A DNA stretch of 64,000 bases from Verrucomicrobiaceae bacterium (GTDB taxonomy: Bacteria; Verrucomicrobiota; Verrucomicrobiia; Verrucomicrobiales; Verrucomicrobiaceae), in contig JADJPM010000001.1 of assembly GCA_016713245.1 (NCBI GenBank), positions 744,001 to 808,000 of the forward strand, in the 5' to 3' direction. Positions 25,991 through 37,900 of this stretch are shown one piece after another. Made by a program: the position numbers and the translations under genes. A model generated the notes under the pieces. That model ran no database searches and had not been told where the DNA came from. It worked only from the letters and a program-made list of their open reading frames with translations. Numbering within the stretch: position 1 is the first letter of the stretch; the number at the start of each line of letters is the position of its first letter.

Positions 25991-28900
25991 TCACTTGCGG
26001 CGGCGACGCATGCCGATGCCGAGGAGGCCGAGCATAAGCAGCAGAGCGCGGGTGGGCTCGGGGACGTTGGTGATGACGTAGTAGGCACCGCTGCCGTCGG
26101 TGGTGACACTGCCGTAGAGGCCGACGCCAAGGGCGAGGGCGCTGTCATTGATGCTGGCGAACGCGCCGCTGAACGCACCGCCAACAAAGCTGAACAGCTT
26201 CCACTTGTCACCGAGGGCAAAGCCGCTCAAGCCATTCGGATTGGTGATGATGAGCGTGGAAGCGGCCGTGAGATCAAGCGTGCCACCAAGAGTGACGAAA
26301 TCAGCTGCGGTGGAGACGGCGGAATTGTCACCGATGTTACTGAAGAGATCAAAGCTCATGCTGCTTCCAGCGCCCATGACGGTGCTGCCGGTGCCGGAGG
26401 TTGTGAGACCAAAGCTGCTGGCGGTAGCGGCGACGGTGGAGTCACCGACGACGAAGCTGCCGTTGATGTAGATGCTGTTGTTGGCATCTGGAGCAATAGC
26501 ACCCGTGCCAGAGAGCGTGCCGGAGGCTCCGATGGTGACAGCTCCAGTGCCGGTGGCGGAGCCGCTGGTATTGCGGACATTGAGCGTGCCGCCGTTGACC
26601 GTGGTGCCGCCGCTGTAGGTGGAAGCCTGGTCAAGCGTGAGAGCGCTGGCGAGATCCTTCGTGAGGCTACCCCCCGTGCCGGAGATGGTGCCGGCGTAGA
26701 TGGTGCTGCCAGTGGCGGCTCCTATTGTTAGGTTGTTCGAATTGAGCTGAACCACCGAGCTGCTGGCTCCTGAAAGAGAGAGCGCCGACTGCGAAAAGCC
26801 GTTGGCAAGAACCAGCATAGAGCTACCAGAACCGGTGGCATCAATGATGAGCGCGGTGCGGGCGGGGGAAGTGGGAAGGGCTGTCGCAGCACCAGTGTAG
26901 AGAACACCGCCATTACGAACGTAGGTGGGGCCGTTGTAGGTGTTGGCGGCGTTGAGATTGACGGTGGTGGCGTCGACGATGAGATCGGAGTTCGGGCTTC
27001 CGGTATTGCCAGTGATGGCACCGTTAATGAAGAAGGTGCCACCTCCACCAAAAGTGACGACTGTTCCGGTTTTATCGATGCCACCTGAGAGGGTGAACAC
27101 ACCACCAGATGGTGCGCCGATGGTGGAATCTGTGACGATGGTGATGGGGCCAGCGAAGGTGGAAGTGCCACTGCCGCCGACGAGAGCTCCTGTACCACCG
27201 ACGCCGGTGCCGTTGAGGCTGAGAGGCTCTGGATCAGAGTAGTTGATGTTGTTGATGACGAGTGCGCCACCGGCCGTGATGTTCGTGCCACTGGAGGTAT
27301 CACCGAGGGAGCCATTGCCACCGGCGGTGATGGTAGCACCACTGTTGACGGTGGTGGTGCCAGTGTAGGTGCTAGCTCCGGTGAGAAGGAGAGTGCCTGC
27401 GCCTGCACCGGTGAGATTGAAGTTACCAGCGATCGTGCCGCCGATGGTGAGAGTGCTGCCATTGACGGTGACGGTGCGGTTGGCGTTCAGCGTGACGGCT
27501 CCGGTGCCGAGGTTGAGGTTGTTCGTGCCGCCAAAGGTGAAGTCCGCGTTGATGTTGAGCGGGTTGTTCGTGGCGAGAGTGATGGCGGAGCCGCTGGTGT
27601 TGTCGATCGTGCCGCCATTGATGGTGAACGCCCCGGTGCTGATCGCATTGGCGTTGTTGATGTTGAGCGTGCCGGCATTCAGGATCGTGGGACCGTTGTA
27701 GGTGTTGGCATTGCTCAAGGTGACGACGCCGCCCGCGATGACGAGATCCGAACTGGCCGAGGTGCCGACGATGGCACCGGTGACGTTGATGCCGGATGCG
27801 CCACCGTTCAGGTTCAGGGTGGTGCCGTCCTTGGTGAGTGTGCCAGAGAGGGTGAGGAGGCCGCTGCCGCTGTTCTGGATGGTGTCGGAGCCGTTGCCGA
27901 GGGCGTTGATGTCTTTGCCGAGCGTGCCCGCAGCGCCGGTATAGATGAGGGTGCCGGAGGAGGTGGCGGCGACTCCGAGATCGAGTGCGGCGTTGGTGCC
28001 GAGGGGCTGTGCCGTGGTGGCGGCGTCCACGGTGGCGACGGAGATGGAGCCACTTTCGATGGTGGTCTTGCCGGAGAAGGTATTGGTGCCGCTGATGGTG
28101 GCGGTTCCTGTGCCCTGCTTGATCAGGGAAAGAGCACCGCCTCCGGTACCGTCTTGGATGACAACACCGCTAACACTCGGAGAGCCGTTATTGGCACCGA
28201 GGATCAGGTTGGCCGCAGTAGCGCTGGCGTTCTGGACTGTGCCAGCTCCGCTGAGTCCGCCGACATTGCTGCTAAATCCGTTGAGGGAGAGAATGGAGGA
28301 TGCCGCCACACTGTAGATCGAGCCGCCGCTGAGACCTGTGGTGGAGCCAGCTTTGACTTCGCCAGCCTGAATGTCGGTGAGACCTGTGTAGCTGTTCGTG
28401 CCGCTCATTGTCAGGACTCCGGCCGTAGTTTTCGTCAAGGTGCCGCCGCCGTTCAACTCGTTGAGATTGCTCAGTCCACCAGACTTGGCGTTGAACACGA
28501 CCTGATTCGTGGCGCTTCCGATGTTGTTGCCGCTCATGTTTAGCGTCGAGCCGTCGAGATTCACCGTTCCGGTCGCTGTGCCGCCGCCGCCGGCGTCGGT
28601 GCCGCGGTTGATGTTGCCGGACAGGGTGACAGTGCCGCCGGTCAGATTCGCCGTCGCGATGGCGGACCCCGCGCCCGTGGCGGTGGCGAGCGTCCAGGCA
28701 CCAGAGAGGACCGTGCCGCCGCCGATGTTTAAGGTGCTCGTCGTGGTGGAGCCGTTCGTTCCCTTGGTGGACATGGTCAGACTGGTCATGTCGAGCGTTC
28801 CCGTGTCGAATGAGAACGTATTGCTCAAATCGCTGTTCCTGTTCTGAGTGCCGATGGTAACCGCGTCCAGAAGCAGATCAGCATTGTGGCCGGTGACATC

Positions 28901-31900
28901 AAAGGTATTGCCCTGGGCACCACCGACACCGGTAGTGGCACCACCGGTGCCCATATTGAAGGCGGCGCGGCTGGTGCCGTCGGCAGCACGCAGCACCACG
29001 GAACCCGTGCCACTGTTGAAGGTGATGGAGCCAATATCACGGCTGCCAGTGCCGATGTTGACGGTGTTGGCATTGAGTGTGTTGACGCCAGTGCCGAGTT
29101 TGAGCTGGTTGATCTGGCTGGCGGTGTTGTTGCTTTGGGCGCCGTCACCCACGTTCAAGCTGTTGGTGGTGATGGTTGTGGTGCCGACACCAGTGCTTGG
29201 CAGGATGAGAACAGAGTACCTGTCATTCACGTTATTGGAGTTCGACGGATTCACACGGAACACACCTGAGGTCGTATTGAGTGCAACTGTGAGGTTGCTC
29301 AGGCCGCTCAGGTCAACGGTCGCTTTGTTGCCCACGGCAGCAGCAGTCGTAGTCCCCCCAACGACAAAGGACGTGGGCGGGGTCGTGGTATTTTGCACGA
29401 CAAGAGAACCTCCACCCGTGGCAGTGAGCAGCGTGTTTGTGACGGCGGAACGTGCGGTGCCGAGAGTGACGTTGCCAGTGATGGTCAGGGTCTGGCTACT
29501 GTCAATATTGAGGGAGTTAGCCGAGGTGGTGTCCGTCTGTACAACGAGGGAACCAAAGGTGGCACTGGCGGCGCTGAGGTCGAGGCTGCCGGTGGTGGCG
29601 ACGGTATTGGCGCTGCCGAAGTTGAGGGCGCCTGTCATCGTGTTTGTTGCTGTATAAGCAAGAGTACCCTGGTCGAGGCTCGTGGAGCCCGTGTAGGTGT
29701 TGCTGTTGCTCAGAGTCAGCGTTCCTGTGCCACTTTTGACGAGGGAGTTGGCGAAGGCCGTATTGTCGATGATAGCACCACTGATTTCCGTATTGCCAAT
29801 GCCGTTGACCGTCAAGTTGCGTGCAGCGGTATTGCCAGTGGCGCCGAGATTGACGCCACCACTGATGAGGAGAGTGCCTGCGGTGAGGCTGTTTGTGAGG
29901 GTGCGGTTGGAATCGCCCCCAGTGGCGCTGAATGTGCCGGAAAGTGTGAGGTTGTTGCTGCCAGCGATGGTGAGGGTGTTGTTGAGCTGGACGTTGTTAG
30001 CGACGGGGCCGGAGCCACCGGCTGAGAGATCGACTCCTGCCTGGAGGGAAGCGGCACCAGTATTGGAGAAGCTGCCAGTGCTCAGGGCGTCTTTGTGACC
30101 CAGGATGAGAATACCTTCGTTGAGGGTGGTATTGCCGGTGAACGTGCTGGCGGCATTGATGGCCAGGCGGGTGCTGGTCTGAGTCCAAGCTCCAGCCTCA
30201 TCGTTGATGGCAAGGTTGCCGGTGCCGCTGATACCCGTGGTATTGATGGCTACGAGCGAATCGGCATCGCCACCGACCACGGTTACGCTGGCATTGCCGT
30301 TGAGAACGACGCCACCGGTCAGGTCAAGCTGGCTGGCCGTATCAACGACCAAACGGACGACACTTCCAGCGTTGAGGTTCACCGCACCACTCTGCGTGAG
30401 GGTGTAGTTCGATGCGAGAGCGCCAACGTTGTCCACACTGAGTTCACCCACGGCAGCGGCCGCGTAGTTCAGGGCGGCAGTGCGAGTGAGGGAACCGCCG
30501 TCGATGTTTCGATAGATAACACGACCGAACTGATTGAAGTTGATGATGCCATCGTAACCGACATACGGGGTGACGTTGCCACCGCCGGCCACGTTGGTGA
30601 ACAACGCGGTGCCGCGTGTCATGTTCAGCGCACCATTCCAGGTGCTGGCAGCCTTATTGATGGTGAGGGTCCCGCCGAGTTGGTTACCAGTGGCAGCGGT
30701 GTTGACGCTATCCAAGGTGATGGCACCCGTGCCAGTGAGTGTGCCGGAGAGGGTGATATTGCGTCCGGTGGTATTCGGCGTGGCGTTGGCAAGGTCACGC
30801 AGGTTGATATTGGAGTCTGCACTGACGTTGACCGCACCGCTGTAGGTCTGGTTGTTGCCGCCAACGCTCAGGGTGCCGCCAGCGAGGGTGAGATTGTTGG
30901 AGACGGTGCTGGAGGTGCCGTTGTTGTAATAGAAGGTGCCTCCAGTGCCGATCGAGACGGGCGCACCCGCACTCGGGGTGGCGACAACGCCGCTGAGAGC
31001 CGTGGCGTTGGTCATCTCCGTGATGCCAGCATTGGCAAAGTAAGTGCCCGCGTAGCCGGTGCTCGCGGCGCTGAGGACCACCTTGCCGCCACCTGCCTTC
31101 GTGATGTTACCCGTGCCCGTGAGCGCTCCGCTCATATTTAGCTGCTGGGCGGCGTAGAAGGTCTGGCTGGAGCCTGCCGTGGCGGCAGCCGAGATCACGA
31201 AATCGGTGCCATTGGTGATGGAAACGATGGTGGCTCCCGCAGGGATACCGGAGCCAGTGATCGTCATACCGGGGCGGAGTCCAGCGGTGTTGGCGACGGT
31301 GACGGTGGTGCCTGCGATGGTCGTGCCGCTCGTCAAGGAGACGGAATCCGCCGTGGTCCAAGTTTGATTCGCACCCGCGACGAAAGGAGCGCTGATATTG
31401 ACGATGGGAGAGCCGCCAGTGAAGAGATTCAGGCCATCTGCGGAAACAGAAGGGGACACGTTGAGGGAATTCGAAGCGACGGCACCAGGGGCGATGGTGA
31501 TGGAGAGCGGGGTGTTGGCCGGGGTGGTGCTGAGCTTGAACTCAAGAGCATTCACTTTGAAGCTCTGTTCCAAGGTGGTGCTCAGTGCCCCACCGCCAGT
31601 GATGGTGTCAGCCGCGAAAATGATCTTCTGACCTTTGCCGGGCAGAGAAACCTCAGGAATGGTGCCTGCGAGGTCGCTGGAGAAGTTGGTGTTCAGCGTG
31701 CCGTCGATGGTGTTCCACATCGTGGTGGCGGGACTCGTGCCGCCAGCCCAGTAAATGTCGTTGGTGATCAAGGTGCCGGTGGTCAGGGAGACGAGCGTAT
31801 CGCTGACATTCAACGTGCCACCCGTGTAGCCAGTGAGCGAGAAGGAGTAGGTTCCGCCGGAGAGGCCGCCGCTCGGAGCGGAAAGCAGGTTGTAAGTCGT

Positions 31901-34900
31901 GGTATTGCTCAGATCGATGTCCTTGATGAGGAAATTGATCGCATTGGCGACGGAGGCGACGGCCGGGGCCAGCAGCGTCAGCGTGTCCGTGCCGGAATCA
32001 CCTGCGTCCAGTTCCAGGTAGCTCGTACCCGTGCCAGCACCCAGATTGAGCGTGGTCAGATTATCGAACGGGGTGCCGAGACCGTTGGCAAAGCTGAGCG
32101 TGCCACCGGTGAAGGCCGCGCCGGAGGTGGCGGCGACGGTGACGGAGGTAAGGTTGGCGGGAGTCGTGACGCCTTGGATCAGCTTCAGGGTTCCCGTGGA
32201 GCTCACGTTCAACGTGGGGCTGGCGATGGAGCCGTTGAGATTCAGGGTGCCGTTGCTGACGGTGGTGGCACCCGTGTAGGTGAGATTGGCGGCGATGTTG
32301 GCCGTTCCCGTTCCGGTCTTGGCGAGGGAGAGAGCGCCACCGCCGGAGTTTTGGATCTGATAGACGCCACCGCCGCCACCGATGGTCACAGCCTGGTCGT
32401 TGGCACCCACGGTCAATGAAGCTGCCGAAGCGGAGGTGTTGTCGATGATGGTGGTTCCAGCACTGGTAGCCGTCAGGCCGTTGATGGTCTCGTTTTTGCC
32501 ATTGAGGTCAAACGTGGCCGTGATGCTCGCAGCGGGGTTGATGGTCATATTCCCCGCTTTTTGATCGAAAAGAAGCTGAGCCCCAGAGCTGATCGTCTGA
32601 GCGGCGCTGGCGGTGAACGTTGTGCCGTCGATGATGGAGGCCACGGTGGCTCCAGCGGTCACTCCTGTGCCGGTGAACAACTGACCGACCACAAGGCCCG
32701 TGGTGTCGGCCACAGTCACGGTAGTCGAAGATGCCGAAGCCGCCGTCGTGGTGGTGTTGGCGACCGCCCCATGAGGAATGACCTCGCTGTTGCCCAGTTT
32801 CAGCGTGCCGGAAGACACCGTCAGGGTGCCGTTGTTCCAATCGGAATTGGTGCCCGTCCCCGAACCGCCCAGTGTCAGGCTGCCCGTGCCAGAGTAGGTC
32901 AGATTCATGCCGAACGCCGTGCTGGTGGTGATGTCCCCTGTGATGATCGTGTCACCGCTGCCGTTGAGGGTGAAGGTGCGCCCCCCTGTCATGGCGGTGT
33001 TCGCCACGTTGTTGCCGATCGTCAGCGACTTGCCGCTCACGATGTTGTTGGTGAATCCCACGTTGTTGCCTGCTACCGCGTTGTTAAAGGCACCGCTCAG
33101 GGTAATCGAGTTGTCTCCGGTGAAGGCTGGTGTGGTGTTATTCGAAAGTGTCACCGCATTGCCGATCGTGCGGTCTCCACCCGAGGCGAAAATGCTGCCG
33201 TTGCTCAGCACCAGCGTGCCATTGCCGACCGCCTGATTGTTGCCGAGCCCCAAAGCGCCGGCGCTGACCGTGGTGCTGCCCGAGTGGGTGTTCGCCCCGC
33301 TGAGGATCCAGGTGGCACCGCCATCCACCGTCACGCTGAGGGCGTCTGCGCCTCCGTTGGCATTGGTCAGCACGCTGCTGATGGTATTGCCTGCGGTGCT
33401 GCTGCCACGCAGTGCCAGCGTCTTGACGCCGTTGGTCATCGTGTTGTCCACATTGGTGAGGATCAGCGCCCCGCTGCCACTGGCATGGATCTGATTGGTG
33501 GCCGTTGAAGTGTTCAGCCGGATCATGCGGTCGCTCGTCTCACCCACGCCCACATACTCCAGAATCCCACCCGTGGTGCTGTTGTTGCCCAAGGTCACCG
33601 CTCCGGCGGTGGTATTTCCCGCCGTGCTATCACCCACGCTGGATGCACCTGGGCTAGCGCTGTTGCCCAAAGAGGTCACCGTCAGTGTGCCACCTGGGAC
33701 TGCAGTGACGCCTGTGTAGGTATTAGCTCCGAAAAGCTGCAGGACGCCGGAGCCGGCCTTGCTCACCCCGGAGGTGCCCGTGCCGCTGAGCACGCCGGTG
33801 AAGGTGGCAAAGTCCGCGCCAGTGTTGGCATTGTCATCGACCTGGATCGTGCGCACCGCCCCGTTCAGATTGATGGGATTTCGGACTTCCACTTCGGAGG
33901 TCGAAATGGCATTATTGAGGAGGAAAGCTCCCGTCGAGGTGCCGGAAACGCCCATGAAACCACCGCTGCCCCACGTCAATGCTGTCTCCGTGCCCACGCC
34001 GCCAAAAGCCACCACCAGTTTGCCGCCTGCTGCGGAGAAGCCGACGCCCGCTGTCGTGGCAGTGGCAGCCCCCAAGGTGATCGTGCCCACGCCAGCCGCC
34101 GGGGTGGCGGCGAGATTGCGGGTGAAGTTCCCGCTGGTCTGGAACTGGCCGCCGCCCGTGGTGCCAGCTCCCAGCAGGAGCGGGCTGTTGGTGGGAAGGG
34201 TGGAGCCGTCCACGGCTTGCAGAACGCCGCCGCCGGTGGTGCCAGCGCCGATGGTGGTGATGCCCGTGAAGCTGTTGGCGGTATTTGTCAGCACCCAGAT
34301 GCCCGCACCCGTCTTGTTCAAGGCCGTGCGCAACGCACCATTGTCCGTGATCTGAGGCGCGAAGGTGTTGTCCGCCGTGGAAGTGCCGCCCAGCGTGAGG
34401 GTTTGCGCCACTGTGGCAGCAACTCCGAAAGCAATGGCCCCTGTGTTGGTGAAGGACAAGGGTGCATTGACTGCGGAGTTGTTTTCAATGCGGCCGCCGC
34501 TGTTCGCTGCGCTGCCGTTGAAGGTGAAAAGACGGTCTGTGTTAGCCGTCGTGGTGCCCGTGTAGGAAATGCCGCCCGTAGTGCCGGTGAACACGAGACT
34601 GGCCTGATTGGTCGCCAGACTGGTGGAATCACCACGGCCGATGCCGCTCGCCGTGCCGATGTTGGCAAGGATCGGAACGCTGACCAGACCAGTGGAGGCG
34701 ATGCTCGTCACCCCAGTGTAAGTGTTCGCCCCGCTCCAAGTCTGGCCACCGGTGCCCAATTTGGTCACGTTGACTACCCCAGTGCCGCTCTGGATGATGC
34801 CAGAGAAGGTCCCAGCACCGTTGTTGTTGCCCACGGTCAGCGTCGCCGCCGTGGCATTGGTGTTGGTGACTGTACCGCCGCCATTAAACTGGCCGATCGC

Positions 34901-37900
34901 CGTGCCTGAGGCCACCCCGTTCAAATCAAGCGTCGCGCCGGTGCGGATATTCGTGGTCACATTGGCTCCGCTGAGCCGCCCTGTGCCGGAAAGCTGCACG
35001 GTGCCTTCGTTAATGTTCGTGGCTCCCGTCTGGGCATTGGCCGCGCTAAGCACGAGCGTGCCTTTTCCGTTCTTCGTCAGGCCTCCCGTCGTGCCGTTGG
35101 TGAGGACGCTGGCGATCGTAAGCTGACTGCCCGAATCCACAATGACAGCCAAATCTCCTGTGCCGCCCGTGGTGATGCCCGTGCCACCAGTGATCGTCGA
35201 ACTGCCTCCAGTGGCCAAAATACCACCTGAAGTGCCCGCCGCACCCGTGCGAACCGTGAGCGTCTGTGAAGCATTGAGCGTCAGGGTATTCGCACCGTTG
35301 ATTTTGAGGCCATTAATGGTGGCTGTTACAATGCCTGAAACGTTGCCGGTCACCTCATTGTAACTCGTAGCCACCAACGGTCCTGCCGCCGTGGTATTGG
35401 AACCCACATCGGTGCCATAAACCGGAGCCCGGAGCACGGCTCCGCCATCCGCGTAAGCAAAATCAGAACCATTGAAGGTGAGGTGCGGATTCACAAAACC
35501 CGACGTTCCCGTCAACGTCACGGTGCCACCAACAGCCCCGGTCGTGTTGAAGTTCACCCCCGTGCCGTTTGCCACCGTGCCCAAGGAGGCAAACGAAAAG
35601 CTGGCTGAGCCAGTGCCTGTTCCTGTGAGCTTGATCGTGCTCGCACCTGTCAGCGGAACCAGCGACCCGAGAGCCTCCGCAGTGGCCGTGTTGTTCACGG
35701 CCACCAGTTCGAGCGTGCCGCCCGAGTTTTGCACGTTACCACTCACGCCGAGATTAATCGCGCTGGTATCCACAATCACGGCGGAGGCTCCAGTCGTCGG
35801 CTTGAGCTTCAATGTACCTTGGAGCAGGGAGGTCGCCCCCGTGTAGGTGTTCGTGCCGCTCAGCGCCCAAGTGCCGCCATCCGTCTTGTTTAGGCCGGTC
35901 AGATTCAGCAATCCGGCCACCCCAATCGTCACTGGCGCATTCACCGTGCCAGTGTTCGTGGTTGGCGTGCTCAAGGTGATCACCCTGGTTCCCGCGTTCA
36001 CCGTCGCCACCGTCGTACCCGGCGCGATGTTTGATCCTGTCACTGCCGCTCCGACCACCACGCCATCCACCGAGGCCAAGGTGATCGAGGAGGTCCCAGC
36101 ACCCATGTTCGCCGTCGTGCTCGTGCTCCCGGTTGTGGCATTATCTGAAATCACGCCGTTGATGATGTTTTCCACGGTGCTGGTGCCTCCCAGTGTCAGA
36201 ATCTTACTACCGAGACCCGTCTGAGTAATGCCTGAATTCACAATCACCGGATTGGCTCCCGTCTGCCTTGCATTGATCACCGCACCACCTGTCGTGCCCC
36301 CCAAGGCAAGCACCTTGGAGGTCGTCAAACCGGCCGCAGACGCCGATGTCGTGGTTCCGATGGTCAGCGTCCCCGTCGTGGTCGTGTTACCAATGTTCAC
36401 CGAGGCCGTGTTGTTGGTGATGGAGCGGAAATCCGTGATTTGAACCGTGCCGCCCTGAATGTTCACGTTACCATCCAGGGTCGAACCGGTGCTCGTAATC
36501 ATCAACGTCCCTGTGCCTTGCTTCGTCAGGTTGTGATCTATTCCCGCCGCAGCTGTCGCCGCCACCACGTTTCCGCTGATCGTCGTGTTCCCGTTGCCCC
36601 CGAAGATCATCGTGCGGTCCGCTCCAGTATCCGAGTTGCTCCAGAACGCCCCCGTGAAAGTCAGCGTTCCCCCGGCCAGATTGTTCGTGAAGGTCGAGTT
36701 CGCGTTCCCGCCCTGCACCGGAGCGGCTCCGATGGTCACATTGTAGCCGTTACGGGCGTTGAACGCGGCAGTTTGGTTCTCCTCAAATGCCCAGGCACCC
36801 AGAGTCAGCGTGCCGTTTTTCACCGTGCTGCCGAGGGCGTGGTCCACATACAGATTCGCCCCGGCACGCTGATACACGTTCGCGTTCGCAGGCGTCGAGC
36901 CCGACTGCACCAATGGCGCGTCCATCATCACTTCCAGAATGCCGCCGTTCATGTCGATCACGCTGCCGCCCGTCGTCGATGTGCGCGTCCCCAGCACGAT
37001 GGGGGCCGTCAGACGCACCGAACTCTGCGTGCCCGTGGCGCTGGAACTCATGCGCAGCGTGCCGCTAAACCCGGTCGTGGCACTCGGCGTCAAAAACAAC
37101 GTGCCCGCACCGCTTTTCTCCAGCGTCCCTGAGCCGGTTAGCGCACCCGTGATCGCATACGAACCAGCGCCCGCCGTGTTGGAAGCTCCGCCCAAGAACG
37201 AAATCGTCGTGGCAGCCGTCCCGGCCACGTCCAAGCCACCCGCAAAGGTCAACCGGCCCGAAGTGGACACCGCACGTGTGTTAAGCGGGGTAGCCCCCGC
37301 CGCCATACTCACCGCCCCGCTGATCGTGTTGGTGCCCACCGAATTGAGAGCTGCACTGCGATCAGAAATCGGCCCCAAGCCAGAGAGAGACAAATTGCGT
37401 GTCGAAGTGACCCCCGAGCTGTAGCCGCCCTCCAAAACCAGACTGCCGCCTCCAAAACCACGCGTCGGCGAGCCATTCACCACGATCGCGGAGGTATCTG
37501 CGCCAAGAGCGGTGGCATCACTGATGACCAGACTGCCATTGCTGATGCTCGTCACCCCAGTGTAGGTATTTCCAGCCGCCAAACGAAGCGAACCGCCGCC
37601 TGTCAGCGTCAATCCCGCCGAACCAGCCAAAATCGAGTTCACACGGGCAACCACCCCCGTGTTGACACGTACTCCGCCAGTCGTCAGCGTCAGATCACCG
37701 CCCGTGAGGGTATAGGCATTCATCAAACTCAGGCTGTTAGCCAAGCTACTCGCCCCAAGGGTGATGGTGGAACCGCCGGAAGGAATCGTCAGAGGCAGAA
37801 TCACATTGTCTCCGCTGCCAGGAGCCCCGGTTGTCCAGTTTGTAGAGGTGCTCCACAATTGGTCAGTGGCACCCGTCCACGTTTGATCAGCTGCATAGAC

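Noticed and set aside
26000..37424. Many plus-strand frames of 60-350 codons across the giant gene
   Set aside because: They are low-complexity shadows of the Gly/Thr/Asn-rich repeats. None has a signal, a domain or a credible start.
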